Below, one piece after another: positions 10,208 to 20,197 of a stretch of 64,000 nt of DNA (positions within the stretch are counted from its first letter, which is position 1; each line of letters starts with the position of its first letter). The translations under genes were made by a program, and so were the position numbers. Source of the stretch: Acidimicrobiia bacterium (GTDB taxonomy: Bacteria; Actinomycetota; Acidimicrobiia; Spongiisociales; UBA11373); contig JAFGCH010000016.1 in NCBI GenBank assembly GCA_016932695.1, forward strand, positions 1 to 64,000, in the 5' to 3' direction. The notes beneath the pieces are model-generated. The model did not search any database. It saw only the letters and a list, made by a program, of their open reading frames with translations, and had not been told where the DNA came from.

Positions 10208-11046
10208 AAGGCGATCTCCTGCAACGCCAGCTCCTTGAAGGGCTCCTTGCCTTCGTACGTCTGGCCCGGGTAGGCGCTGGTGATAGTGACGGTCACGCTG
10301 GAGGTGCGCAAGCTGCGCAATTGCACCCGCTGGGGCTCGTTGGTGTCTTCCAGTTCGGCGATGGTCGCCTGGGGCAGGTCGTCGATGACGATCTCGACGC
10401 CTTTGATGCGAGCGTTGCGCTCGAAGCGCTCGGTGTCGTCGAGGTTGTAGAGGATGACCTCGGCGATCTGCACCGGCGGGGAGAAGAGGAAGGTGATCTC
10501 GGTGCCCACTCCGCCTTCCCGGGCGTTCCAGGAGTTGTCGGGGTCGTCGTCGATAAGCGCCTCGCAGGGGTAGGAGGCCAGCTCCGACGAGCAGTCCACG
10601 CGGATCGGCTGCAGCTCCACGATGTCGAGGACGACGGTCGTGGTGCTGCTGGTGGTGGTGGATTCGGCCGTGCCGTCGCCACCTCGGAAGACGTTCACCG
10701 CTAGGGCGAGCAGAGCCACGGTGAGGATGACCCCGGCCAGCACCATTAGGGCCCGGGCCCCGGCGGTGGTCCGCAACATGGGCTGAGGGGCCACCGGCAG
10801 CGGTGCCTGGGAGAGGCGGGCGCCGCAGGAGTCGCAGTGGCGGTTGAACGGCGGGTTCAGCGTGCCGCAGGAGGGACAGGGCACCCCGGTGGGCGGCCCG
10901 CCCCGCCCGCCGCCGGAGCGCGGCGCGGGGGGCTCCACGGAACGGGGCGCCGTCCGGCGGGTCTCGCCGGTGGGCTTGTCCTCGAGCTCGAAGGGTTCGA
11001 AGACCTCGTCAAAGGGTTCGTCGGGCCTGTCGTCCACGATCCTCAC
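10171..11046 (-). CDS. Zinc-ribbon membrane protein with discoidin-like (NADase-type glycan-binding) C-terminal domain
   Basis: CPSC..N...CDSCG ribbon, single TM, Thr-rich linker, ALIDDDPDNSWNA..EITFLFSPPVQIAEVILYN; GTG start at 11046. Confidence 0.7.
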   Translation of the reverse strand: MRIVDDRPDEPFDEVFEPFELEDKPTGETRRTAPRSVEPPAPRSGGGRGGPPTGVPCPSCGTLNPPFNRHCDSCGARLSQAPLPVAPQPMLRTTAGARALMVLAGVILTVALLALAVNVFRGGDGTAESTTTSSTTTVVLDIVELQPIRVDCSSELASYPCEALIDDDPDNSWNAREGGVGTEITFLFSPPVQIAEVILYNLDDTERFERNARIKGVEIVIDDLPQATIAELEDTNEPQRVQLRSLRTSSVTVTITSAYPGQTYEGKEPFKELALQEIAFYGRVSPETTGG

Positions 11047-11106
11047 CTGGGGTGGTGCGTCGGGCCCGCACGGGGGTGCCGGCGCCGTCGCAGTATTGTG
11101 CCACGG

Positions 11107-11250
11107 ATGGAGGCTTTGGCAGCGCAGTGGCTCGCCGAGATCCGGGCGGTGGAGGGTTGGTCGGTGGGGAACGCCTTCGGTGCCTTGCTGTTGAGCGCCG
11201 TGGTGCTGGGCCTCGTCCTCTACGCCTTTTGTGTCACCCTGCGGCGGTAG
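11107..11250 (+). CDS. Small single-TM protein (47 aa), unknown function
   Basis: MEALAAQWLAEIRAVEGWSVGNAFGALLLSAVVLGLVLYAFCVTLRR, directly upstream of radA. Confidence 0.5.
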   Translation: MEALAAQWLAEIRAVEGWSVGNAFGALLLSAVVLGLVLYAFCVTLRR

Positions 11251-11259
11251 CGTCACCTC

Positions 11260-12564
11260 GTGCGCTACCGGTGTGAGTCCTGCGGCTACTCCAGTCCCAA
11301 GTGGATGGGGTTCTGCCCCGGCTGCGGCGACCCGGCCCCCCTGGTCGAGGCGCCCGCCGCTCCGGGGCGCCCGGGGGCGAGCCGGGCGGCGCGGGTGACA
11401 CCGCTCACCGAAGTTGGGCCCGACTCGGCTCGCCGGCTCCTCACCGGCATCGAGGAGATCGACCGGGTGCTCGGAGGGGGCTTGGTCCCCGGAGCCACCG
11501 TGCTGCTGGGCGGCGAGCCCGGGGTGGGTAAGTCCACCCTGCTGCTCCAGGTCGCCGGAGTGTTGGCGGCCGCTGGGTCGACCGTCCTCATGGCCAGCGC
11601 CGAGGAGTCGGCCGCTCAGGTGGCCCTCCGGGCGGGCCGGCTGGGCCTGGCGTATCCCGGGGTGCTGCTGGCCGCCGAGCGCGACGTCGATGCCATCATC
11701 GCCGCGGCCGACCGGGCCCGGCCCGACCTGCTGGTGGTGGACTCCGTGCAGACGGTGGCTGCGGCCGAGGTGGGGGGGACCCCGGGGGGAGTGGCGCAGG
11801 TGCGCGAGGCGGCGGCCCGCCTGGTCCACTTCTCCAAGGAGAGCGGGGTGCCGGTGGTGCTGGTGGGGCACGTCACCAAGGACGGCTCCATTGCCGGCCC
11901 ACGCCTCCTCGAGCATGCCGTGGACGTAGTGCTGTATCTCGAGGGCGACGTGGAGCGGGGATTACGGGTGCTGCGCAGTCTCAAGAACCGCTTCGGCGCC
12001 ACCCATCAGGTGGGGTTGTTCGAGATGGGCGACGCCGGCATGCGGCCCGTGCCCGACCCCTCGGGTTGGCTGGTGGCCGGCTGGAAGGGGGATGTCCCCG
12101 GCAGTGTGGTGTTCCCTTCGGTCGACGGGCGCCGGCCGTTGCTGGTCGAGGTGCAGGCGCTGGTCTCCCCTCACGCCGTGGCGACCCCACGGCGCAGCGT
12201 GCGGGGCCTCGAGGCGGCCCGGGTCCATCAGGTTCTGGCGGTGCTCGACCGTCACGCCCGCTTTCGTCTGGGTGACCGGGACGTTTACGTCTCGGTGGTC
12301 GGGGGCTTGCAGGTGCGCGACCCCGGTGCCGACCTCCCGGTGGCCATCGCCCTGGTGTCGTCCTATCTCGACCGGCCGCTGGGGCCCATCGCCGCCTGGG
12401 GGGAGGTGGGGCTCACCGGCGAGGTGCGCGCCGTGGCATACGGAGACCGCCGCGCCGGCGAGGCCGCTCGGCTCGGGGTGGGCGTGGTGGTCGGGCCCAC
12501 CGGCAACGGGGAGGATCGCATCGAGCGGGCCCTAGTGCGCGCCGGGCTTCCGCCGGCTTCCTGA
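11260..12564 (+). CDS. radA: DNA repair protein RadA
   Basis: N-terminal C4 zinc finger CESCGYSSPKWMGFCPGCG, Walker A GEPGVGKST, KNRFG motif, Lon-like C-terminus; GTG start. Confidence 0.97.
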   Translation: MRYRCESCGYSSPKWMGFCPGCGDPAPLVEAPAAPGRPGASRAARVTPLTEVGPDSARRLLTGIEEIDRVLGGGLVPGATVLLGGEPGVGKSTLLLQVAGVLAAAGSTVLMASAEESAAQVALRAGRLGLAYPGVLLAAERDVDAIIAAADRARPDLLVVDSVQTVAAAEVGGTPGGVAQVREAAARLVHFSKESGVPVVLVGHVTKDGSIAGPRLLEHAVDVVLYLEGDVERGLRVLRSLKNRFGATHQVGLFEMGDAGMRPVPDPSGWLVAGWKGDVPGSVVFPSVDGRRPLLVEVQALVSPHAVATPRRSVRGLEAARVHQVLAVLDRHARFRLGDRDVYVSVVGGLQVRDPGADLPVAIALVSSYLDRPLGPIAAWGEVGLTGEVRAVAYGDRRAGEAARLGVGVVVGPTGNGEDRIERALVRAGLPPAS

Positions 12565-12613
12565 GCCCCCGCTCAGGTGCCCAAGGCCCCGCGCCGTAGT
12601 AGCCTCGCCCGGA

Positions 12614-13675
12614 ATGACCAAGCGCGACGCCGCCCTCGACGTCCTCCGCTCCCTGGCTCCCGGGACCCCGCTGCGACGGGCCGTGGAGCTGATCCTCAGC
12701 CAGGATTCCGGCGCGCTCATCGTGCTGGGCTATGGCCCCGACATCGAGGGCATCTGTAGCGGCGGGTTCCACCTCGAGGGGGCTCAGTTCAGCCCGGCCC
12801 GGCTCGCCGAGCTGGCCAAGATGGACGGGGCGGTGATCCTCGAGGAGGGGGGGGAGATGATCCGGCGTGCCAACGTCCATCTCATCCCCGACCCCGACAT
12901 CCCCACTCTGGAGACCGGGACCCGCCACCGTACGGCCGAGCGGGTGGCGGTGCAGACGGGCCGCCCGGTGGTGGTGGTCAGCCAGGGCCGAAGCATGGTC
13001 ACCGTTTACACCCGGAGGGGCAAGCACGAGCTGCGCAGCCCCACGGCGCTGCTCGAGCAAGCCAATCAGAACCTCCTGACGCTGGAGCGATTCCGCTGGC
13101 GGCTCAACGAAGTGGAGAGTCGGCTCACCCAGCTCGAGGTGGACGACGTCGTGGCCTGCCGGGATGTGGTGCGGGTGCTGCAGCGGGCGGCCCTGGTGCA
13201 TCACATCGCCCGCGACCTGGAGCACTACTCGGTGGAGTTGGGAGGAGAAGGACAGCTGACCCGCATCCAGCTGGAAGACCTCATCACCGGTGTCAAGGAG
13301 ACCGCCGAGCAGGTGTACGTAGACTACGCCCGCACCTTCCCGCCACAGACCCGCCAGCCCCTCGACCTCCTCGAGGGCCTCAGCACCGAGCACCTCGGGG
13401 ACCCGTCGCGAGTGGCTTCGCTCCTGGGCCTGGGCCCTCTCGATGCCCGGATGCGCCCTCGCGGTTATCGGGCGCTGAATAGGGTGCCGCGCCTCCCGGA
13501 GACCGTGAAGTCCTCTCTGGTGGCCCGTTTCGGCGAGCTGCAGAGCCTGTTGCGGGCTTCGGTCGGCGACCTCGACGAGGTGGAAGGCGTCGGCCGGGCG
13601 CGGGCCCGGCAACTACGGCACTACTTCGACCGCCTCCTCGAGTCCAACCGGGCTTGGGCCGTCGACGAGGCGTGA
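12614..13675 (+). CDS. disA: DNA integrity scanning protein DisA (diadenylate cyclase)
   Basis: DAC domain DGAVILEEGG and GTRHRTAERVAVQTGRPVVVVS, C-terminal HhH. Confidence 0.96.
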   Translation: MTKRDAALDVLRSLAPGTPLRRAVELILSQDSGALIVLGYGPDIEGICSGGFHLEGAQFSPARLAELAKMDGAVILEEGGEMIRRANVHLIPDPDIPTLETGTRHRTAERVAVQTGRPVVVVSQGRSMVTVYTRRGKHELRSPTALLEQANQNLLTLERFRWRLNEVESRLTQLEVDDVVACRDVVRVLQRAALVHHIARDLEHYSVELGGEGQLTRIQLEDLITGVKETAEQVYVDYARTFPPQTRQPLDLLEGLSTEHLGDPSRVASLLGLGPLDARMRPRGYRALNRVPRLPETVKSSLVARFGELQSLLRASVGDLDEVEGVGRARARQLRHYFDRLLESNRAWAVDEA

Positions 13676-13730
13676 GCCCGGGGCTCCCACCCCCCGGGGG
13701 TACAATGCCGTCCCCCATCCGGTGAGGCGC

Positions 13731-14717
13731 ATGGCCGCGGACAAGAAGACCCCCGCACGCCCTGCCGCGGCCCCGACCAAGGCGGCCGCGTCCCAGGGCG
13801 TCAAGTCGGTTTCGAAGGCAGCAACGGCGGCGGCAAAGGCAGAGGCCGCAGCACCGAAGCCCGAGCCCAAGAAGCCCGCCCCGAAGAAGGCGGAGCCCAA
13901 GAGACCCGTCCCCAAGAAGGCGGAGCCGAAGAAGCCCGTCTCCAAGAAGCCCGAGGTCGAGAAGCCGGAAGCTAAGAAGCCGGCGCCGAAGGCAGCAGGG
14001 CCCAAGAAAGCGGAGCCCAAGAAAGCGGCGGCCAAGAAGCCCGTTCCCAAGAAGGCCGAGGTCGAGAAGCCCGGAGCAGGGAAGCCGGCGCTGAAGAAGG
14101 CGGAGCCCAAGACGCCGGTGTCGAAGAAGGCGGAGCCGAAGAAGCCCATTCCCAAGAAGCCGGAGGCCAAGAAGCCGGAGCCCAAGAAGGAAGCCCGCCC
14201 CACTCCGCCGCCTTCCCCCTTCGCCGTCGGCGACAAGGTGGTGTACCCCCACCACGGTGCGGCGGTGATCACCCGCCGGGAGCGGGTCGACTTCCAGGGG
14301 CAGCGCACCGACTACTTCGTCCTCGAGGTGGCCACCGATCAGCTCATCCTCAAGGTCCCGGTGCAGAGCGCGGTGGAGCGCGGGGTGCGGCCGGTGATAT
14401 CGCGGGCTGTGGCTCGCAAGGTGCTGGCCATCTTCAAGGAACCTCCCGAGGAGGCCGGGGCCAACTGGAGCCGCTGGTACAAGCTCCTCACCGAGAAGAT
14501 CAACAGCGGCGACATCTTCCAGGTGGCGGAGGTGGTGCGCGACCTCACCTTCGCCCAGCAGACCAAGGGCATCTCCCCGGCGCTGAAGCGGATGCTCTCC
14601 AAGGCGCGGCTGATCCTGGCCAGCGAGCTTCGGTTTGCCCTCGATGTGACCGAAGAAGAGGCCATGAAGCGGCTCGACAAGGCCCTCCCCCGGGTGGAGG
14701 TCGCCGAGGAGCTCTGA
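13731..14717 (+). CDS. carD: CarD-like transcriptional regulator with ~155-aa Lys/Pro/Ala-rich N-terminal extension
   Basis: C-terminal FAVGDKVVYPHHGAAVI and CarD helical domain; N-terminus of (P)KKAEPKKP-type repeats. Confidence 0.92.
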   Translation: MAADKKTPARPAAAPTKAAASQGVKSVSKAATAAAKAEAAAPKPEPKKPAPKKAEPKRPVPKKAEPKKPVSKKPEVEKPEAKKPAPKAAGPKKAEPKKAAAKKPVPKKAEVEKPGAGKPALKKAEPKTPVSKKAEPKKPIPKKPEAKKPEPKKEARPTPPPSPFAVGDKVVYPHHGAAVITRRERVDFQGQRTDYFVLEVATDQLILKVPVQSAVERGVRPVISRAVARKVLAIFKEPPEEAGANWSRWYKLLTEKINSGDIFQVAEVVRDLTFAQQTKGISPALKRMLSKARLILASELRFALDVTEEEAMKRLDKALPRVEVAEEL

Positions 14718-14724
14718 GGCGGCG

Positions 14725-15780
14725 ATGCTCATCGAACTAGTTCGCCTGGTGGTGACTCTGGGGCTCACCGCCGCCGGCTTTCTCATCGGACGCGAGGTGC
14801 CCGGTTGGTTCTCCGGCCGCACCATCGACCCCGACGCCGCCATCGTGGTCGGCACTGTGATCGGCGCCGGCCTGGGTTACGTAGTCGGCGGCCTGCTGGG
14901 CCGCGGCATCCGGCGAGGCCTCGATCGGGCGCCGCAGCTGGTGGCGCGGGCCTCCGGCCCGCAGCTCTTTGCCGGGACCTTCGGCATGGTCGCCGGGCTG
15001 TTGGTGGGGACGGTGGCCGGCCTGCCTCTGGTGCTGCTGGCCCCGGCGGTGGTGGGCTGGCCGGTAGCGAGCCTGATCGTGGTGGTGCTGGCTGCATTCG
15101 GCGGGCGGGTCTTCGCCGCACGAGCACACGACCTGCTCGCTGCCGCCGGCCTGCGCTCGCGCACCGCGACCCGGCGCAGCCCTTCCGGGGGCGGCTACGT
15201 CATCGATACCTCGGCGGCCATCGACGGGAGGGTGCTGGAGCTGGCCCGGGCCGGGGTTGTAGGCGGCGAGGTATGGGTGCCCGAGTTCGTCCTCGACGAA
15301 CTGCAGGGCATCGCCGACTCCGGCAGCAAAGAGCGGCGCCGGCGCGGGCGGCGAGGGCTGGAGGTCCTGGAGGCCCTGCGCGACGTGCCCGCCGTGGAGG
15401 TGCATGCTGCGGAGGCCGATCTTCCCGGCTACGAAGGGGTCGACGCCAAGCTCGTCGCCCTGTGCCAGCGGAGCGGAGCCACCCTGGTGTCCACCGACTC
15501 CAACCTGGCCCGGGCGGCCGGCTTGCGGGGAGTGGCCGTGCTCAACCCGCAGACCCTGGGGGAGATGCTCCGTCCCCAGTACCTGGCCGGCGATCGCTTG
15601 GACCTCAAGATCGAGCGTGCCGGTACCGAGCCGGGGCAGGGGGTGGGTTACCTGGACGACGGCACCATGGTGGTCGTCGAAGGCGCCGCCGAAGTCGTGG
15701 GGCAGATGGTGGAGGTCGAAGTGGCCAACACCCTGCGCACCTCGGTGGGCCGGATGGTGTTCGCCAAGCTGGAGCCATGA
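14725..15780 (+). CDS. PIN/TRAM domain membrane protein
   Basis: N-terminal TMs, PIN core YVIDTSAAIDGR...VPEFVLDELQ...VSTDSNL, C-terminal TRAM. Confidence 0.9.
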   Translation: MLIELVRLVVTLGLTAAGFLIGREVPGWFSGRTIDPDAAIVVGTVIGAGLGYVVGGLLGRGIRRGLDRAPQLVARASGPQLFAGTFGMVAGLLVGTVAGLPLVLLAPAVVGWPVASLIVVVLAAFGGRVFAARAHDLLAAAGLRSRTATRRSPSGGGYVIDTSAAIDGRVLELARAGVVGGEVWVPEFVLDELQGIADSGSKERRRRGRRGLEVLEALRDVPAVEVHAAEADLPGYEGVDAKLVALCQRSGATLVSTDSNLARAAGLRGVAVLNPQTLGEMLRPQYLAGDRLDLKIERAGTEPGQGVGYLDDGTMVVVEGAAEVVGQMVEVEVANTLRTSVGRMVFAKLEP

Positions 15781-16385
15781 CGATCCACGGCATCCTGGTT
15801 GCCGCCGGGCGCGGGGAGCGCTTCGGGGGCCCCAAGCATGCTGCCCTGCTGCGCGGCCGCCCTCTCTGGGAGTGGGGGCGGGAGGCCCTCCGCCGCGGGG
15901 GAGTGGACGAGTTGGTGGTCGTTGGGGATGTGCCGGGCGGCGTCCCGGGAGGGGCGCGGCGGCGCGACTCGGTGTGGGCCGGCCTCGCGGCGCTGCCCGC
16001 ATCGGCTTGCCACGTGCTGATCCACGATGCCGCCAGGCCGCTGGCGTCGGCCGACCTGGTGCGGCGGGTCATCGACCGTCTCCTGGTCGGAGGGGTCGAT
16101 GCGGTGGTGCCCGTCGTCCCGGTGCGGGACACCCTGAAGCGGGTGGAGGATGGCTGGGTGGTGCGGACGGTGGATCGGCGCGACCTGGTTGCGGCGCAGA
16201 CGCCCCAGGGCTTCAAGGTGGAGGTGCTGCGAGCCGCTCATCGGACCGGGGACGACGACGCTGGAGATGATGCCGTCATGGTGGAATGGATCGGGGGCAG
16301 CGTGGCCTGCGTCGAGGGCGAGGTGGCCAATCTGAAGGTCACCTACCCCGGCGACCTGGCCTTGGCCGAGGCCTGGCTGTCATGA
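15777..16385 (+). CDS. ispD: 2-C-methyl-D-erythritol 4-phosphate cytidylyltransferase
   Basis: LVAAGRGERFGG, HDAARPL, VVPVRDTLK, AQTPQGF; ATG overlaps upstream stop. Confidence 0.93.
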   Translation: MTIHGILVAAGRGERFGGPKHAALLRGRPLWEWGREALRRGGVDELVVVGDVPGGVPGGARRRDSVWAGLAALPASACHVLIHDAARPLASADLVRRVIDRLLVGGVDAVVPVVPVRDTLKRVEDGWVVRTVDRRDLVAAQTPQGFKVEVLRAAHRTGDDDAGDDAVMVEWIGGSVACVEGEVANLKVTYPGDLALAEAWLS

Positions 16386-16855
16386 GGGTGGGCTGGGGCT
16401 TTGATGCCCATCGCTTCGGGGGGGCGGGCCGGACCCTCCTGGGCGGAGTGGTGGCCGACCGGGCCCGCGGCGTGGAGGCCACCTCCGACGGCGACGTGCT
16501 GGCGCACGCCGTGGCCGACGCCCTGCTCGGGGCGGCCGCCCTCGGCGACCTGGGGGCGCTCTTCCCCTCCGGCGACCCTCGCTGGCGGGGGGCCGACAGT
16601 ATGGGCCTCCTGGCCGAGGTGGTATCCCGGGTGATGGCCGCCGGGTACCGCGTGACCTCACTCGATGCCACTGTGATCGCCCAGGAAGTGCGGGTGGCAC
16701 CCCATCGGGAGGCGATCCGGGAGCGCCTCGCCGCCGTCCTGGAGACCGACGCCGTGGCGGTCTCGGTCAAGGCCACGACCACCGACGGGCTGGGCTTCCT
16801 GGGCCGGGACGAGGGGCTGGCCGCGATGGCGATAGTGGTCCTCGAGCGGGCGTGA
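16382..16855 (+). CDS. ispF: 2-C-methyl-D-erythritol 2,4-cyclodiphosphate synthase
   Basis: GFDAHRF, SDGDVLAHAVADALLGAAALGDLG, TTTDGLGFLGR. Confidence 0.95.
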   Translation: MRVGWGFDAHRFGGAGRTLLGGVVADRARGVEATSDGDVLAHAVADALLGAAALGDLGALFPSGDPRWRGADSMGLLAEVVSRVMAAGYRVTSLDATVIAQEVRVAPHREAIRERLAAVLETDAVAVSVKATTTDGLGFLGRDEGLAAMAIVVLERA

Positions 16856-16879
16856 GGCCGAAAGCACCGAGCCGGGGGG

Positions 16880-18034
16880 CTAGACGCGCCGCAGGAGGAG
16901 AGCGGCGATCGCCGCCAGAGCGGCCCCGCTAGCGAACGCCGCCGTCGGCCCGAACCCGGCATAAAGGGCACCGAAGAGCAGCGAGGCCGGCAGCGCCGCC
17001 AGGCCGATCACGGCGTGGTAGGCGCCGAAAGCGGTGCCGCGGGCGTCGGCCCCTGCCATGTCGGCGACCCAGGCTCTCTCCACCGGCTCGGTCAGCCCGT
17101 AGTAGAGGCCGTACACGAGGAACAGAGCGACCAGGCCCGCGGTCCCCGGCATCAGGCCGAAACCCAGGTAGACGGCGGCGTACACCCCCCAGCCGGCAAG
17201 CACCATCGGCCGGCGCCCCAGCCGGTCCGACAGGCGCCCCCCGAACCAGGTGGCTCCCATCTTCACCGCGTGCAGGCCGGCCCACAGGAGGGCGATATCG
17301 GCTGCCCCGATCCCGGCATCGTTGAAGCGCAGCAGCAAGAAGGCGTCGGCGCTGTTCCCCAGGGTGAAGATCCCGACGGCCATCAGGAAGCGTCGCAGCT
17401 GGGGGCTGAGGGCAGCCCCGCCGGGCACCGGCGTGGGAGGTGCGGCTCGGGTCGGCCGGGGGACCTCGTGCACGGCGAAGACGAGGATTGCCATGACTAC
17501 CAGGGCGGGCAGCCCGGCCAGGAGGAACACCTCGCGCAGGCCCATTCCCGGGATGGTCAGCAGCGCCGCGGCGACCAGCGGCCCGGCGACCGCCCCGGCG
17601 TGGTCCATAGCGCGCTGCAGCCCGAAGGCAGCCCCGTGCCGCTCGGGCGGGGTCACGTCGGCGATGAGGGCGTCGCGAGGCGATGTGCGTACGCCCTTGC
17701 CCACCCGGTCGAACACGCGGAGGGCCGCCACCGCGGGCCAGGCGCCTGCCAGACCGATCAGCGGACGGGCCGCGCCGGAGATCCCGTACCCGGCGACGAC
17801 CAGGGCCTTGCGCCGGCCCCAGCGATCGGCCAGCCGTCCCGAGGCGGCCTTGAGCAGGGCGGCCACCGATTCGGCGGCACCCTCGATCACCCCCAGCGCC
17901 ACCGCCCCCGCACCCAGCGTCTGCAGCAGGAACAGCGGCAGCAGCGGGTAGATCATCTCGCTGGACAGATCGGTGAGCAGGCTCACCACGCCCAGCGACA
18001 CCACCGTCGCCGGGAGGCCCAGCCGGCGTCTCAC
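16880..18034 (-). CDS. MFS transporter
   Basis: 12-TM pattern, DLSSEMIYPLLPLFL, GRLADRWGRRKAL; GTG start overlapping GDPD stop. Confidence 0.9.
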   Translation of the reverse strand: MRRRLGLPATVVSLGVVSLLTDLSSEMIYPLLPLFLLQTLGAGAVALGVIEGAAESVAALLKAASGRLADRWGRRKALVVAGYGISGAARPLIGLAGAWPAVAALRVFDRVGKGVRTSPRDALIADVTPPERHGAAFGLQRAMDHAGAVAGPLVAAALLTIPGMGLREVFLLAGLPALVVMAILVFAVHEVPRPTRAAPPTPVPGGAALSPQLRRFLMAVGIFTLGNSADAFLLLRFNDAGIGAADIALLWAGLHAVKMGATWFGGRLSDRLGRRPMVLAGWGVYAAVYLGFGLMPGTAGLVALFLVYGLYYGLTEPVERAWVADMAGADARGTAFGAYHAVIGLAALPASLLFGALYAGFGPTAAFASGAALAAIAALLLRRV

Positions 18035-18759
18035 GGCTCGGGCAAGCCCAGCGCCTGCCGTAGCGTGTCCGGTCTGTTGGTGATGATCCCGTCGACGCCG
18101 GCGGCCGCCAGGCGGCGGCCTTCCCCCGGGTCGTCGACCGTCCAGGCCATCAGCAGCATCCCCGCCCGGTGAGCCTCCTCCGCCAGGTCGAATGCGGAGT
18201 CTCCTGCCAGGGAGGCGGCGTGGGGCAGCAGCGCGGCGTGCCCCGCCTGCCCCGCCTCGGCTAGGGCCGGGAAGGGGGCCGCTCCCTCGTCCACCAGCCG
18301 ACCGGTAGGGAGGTTCGGGGCCAGGGAGCGGGCCCGGGCGATGGTGCCCGGGTTGAAGGAGGTGACCAGCACCGCCCCGCCCCGCCCGGCGGCCATCGCG
18401 GCCAGCACCGCGGCGAGGAGGGCATCCTCGGGGTCCCAGTCGGGGTCGGCGGGGGAGTTCTTTACGTCGATGTCCACCCACATCCCGGCACAGGCCGCCA
18501 GCGCCTCGGACAGGGTGGGGACCCAAGGTGCCCGCCGACGGAGGGAGGCCTCGGTGTGCTCCACCATGGCTCCCACCCCGGGGATGAGGGCGTCGTGGTG
18601 CACCATCGCGGCCCCATCGGCGGTCCGGCGGACGTCGAGCTCCACCGCATCGGCCCCCAGCCGGGCCGCGCCCCGGAAGGCGGCCAGGGTGTTCTCCGGG
18701 TGGGCGGCGGAGGCGCCGCGGTGGGCAATCACCCAGGGGCGTCCCGGCGGAGAGAGCAT
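18031..18759 (-). CDS. Glycerophosphodiester phosphodiesterase
   Basis: VIAHRGASAAHPENTLAAF, VELDVRRTADG, MVHHD. Confidence 0.93.
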   Translation of the reverse strand: MLSPPGRPWVIAHRGASAAHPENTLAAFRGAARLGADAVELDVRRTADGAAMVHHDALIPGVGAMVEHTEASLRRRAPWVPTLSEALAACAGMWVDIDVKNSPADPDWDPEDALLAAVLAAMAAGRGGAVLVTSFNPGTIARARSLAPNLPTGRLVDEGAAPFPALAEAGQAGHAALLPHAASLAGDSAFDLAEEAHRAGMLLMAWTVDDPGEGRRLAAAGVDGIITNRPDTLRQALGLPEP

Positions 18760-18796
18760 CCGGGAGAGGGTACCCGCCGCTGATACCATCGGCGCC

Positions 18797-20197
18797 GTGC
18801 GGGTCTACAACACCCTGGGAAGAGAACTGCAGCCCTTCCGCACCCGGGTGCCGGGCGAGGTGACCATGTACACCTGCGGGCCCACGGTGCAGTCGGCGCC
18901 GCATGTGGGCCACGGGCGCCAGGCGGTGGCCTTCGACGTCATCCGCCGCTATCTGGAGTGGCGGGGCTACCAGGTCACCTACGTCACCAACATCACCGAC
19001 ATCGAAGACAAGATCATCAACGCCGCCGCCGAACAGGGCATCTCGACGGTCGAGGTGGCCGAGCGGGCTACGGCGCAGTTCCTCGAGGCCTACCGGCGGC
19101 TCGGCGTGCGGCCTCCGGATCGCCTGTGCTACGCCACCAAGGAGATCCCGCGCATGCTGGAGATGATCTCCCGTCTGGTGGAGCGGGGCCACGCCTACCC
19201 GGCGGCGGGCAGCGTCTACTTCTCGGTGGCCTCCTTCCCCGGATACGGCAAGCTCTCCGGGCGCAACCCGGACGAGTTGCTCGCCGGGGTCCGTGTCGAG
19301 CCGGGCGAGGAGAAGCGCCACCCGGCCGACTTCGCCCTGTGGAAGGCCTCCAAGCCCGGGGAGCCTTCCTGGGACTCGCCGTGGGGGCCGGGCCGGCCCG
19401 GCTGGCACATCGAGTGCTCGGCGATGGCCCAGGGGGAGCTGGGCTTCGGCTTCGACATCCACGGCGGGGGGCTCGACCTGGTCTTCCCGCACCACGAGAA
19501 CGAGATCGCCCAGGCCGAGGCCGCGGTCGGCACTGCCCCCTTTGCCCGCTACTGGCTGCATAACGGCATGGTGAACCTGCGGGGAGAGAAGATGGCCAAG
19601 TCCACCGGCAATGTGGTGGGCCTGCTCGATCTGCTCGACCGCTACCCGCCGCTGGCGGTGCGCCTCTTCTACCTGCGGGCTCACTACCGAGCACCGCTGG
19701 ACTTCTTCGAGGAGGCTCTGGCCGACTCCGCCGCCTCGCTGGAGCGGCTGTGGGCGTTCCGGCGCCGGGCCGGGCAGGCGGCCGCCCCGGTGCCCAATGC
19801 CATCGCCGGCTTCGCCGAGGCCATGGACGATGACTTCAACACTGCCGGCGCCATGGGGGTGCTCTTCGACCTGATCCGGGAAGGGAACCGGCGTCTCGAC
19901 GAGGGGGAGGACGCCGGGCCCCAGGCGGGCGCTTTCGATGAGATCATCGGGGTGCTGGGCCTGGCCGAGCCGGTGGCGGGCCTCGACGACCTGGCCGGGC
20001 CGCTCCGCGACCTGGCGGCGGCGGTGGAAGTGGACGCCGGGGAGGCCGCCGCCACTCTGGAAGCCCTCATTGCCCGGCGGGCCCGGGCCCGGGCCGAGCG
20101 CGCCTGGGCGCTGAGCGACGAGATCCGCGACCGCCTGGCGACGCTGGGCATCGTGCTCGAGGACGGCCCCGATGGCACCGTCTGGCGCCGGCGCTGA
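18797..20197 (+). CDS. cysS: Cysteinyl-tRNA synthetase
   Basis: [47 protein letters not shown] start. Confidence 0.97.
   Translation: MRVYNTLGRELQPFRTRVPGEVTMYTCGPTVQSAPHVGHGRQAVAFDVIRRYLEWRGYQVTYVTNITDIEDKIINAAAEQGISTVEVAERATAQFLEAYRRLGVRPPDRLCYATKEIPRMLEMISRLVERGHAYPAAGSVYFSVASFPGYGKLSGRNPDELLAGVRVEPGEEKRHPADFALWKASKPGEPSWDSPWGPGRPGWHIECSAMAQGELGFGFDIHGGGLDLVFPHHENEIAQAEAAVGTAPFARYWLHNGMVNLRGEKMAKSTGNVVGLLDLLDRYPPLAVRLFYLRAHYRAPLDFFEEALADSAASLERLWAFRRRAGQAAAPVPNAIAGFAEAMDDDFNTAGAMGVLFDLIREGNRRLDEGEDAGPQAGAFDEIIGVLGLAEPVAGLDDLAGPLRDLAAAVEVDAGEAAATLEALIARRARARAERAWALSDEIRDRLATLGIVLEDGPDGTVWRRR

Noticed and set aside
13850-14200. Possible direct-repeat/CRISPR-like array
   Set aside because: Codon-level repeats encoding the KKP/AEP tail of CarD in a continuous ORF.
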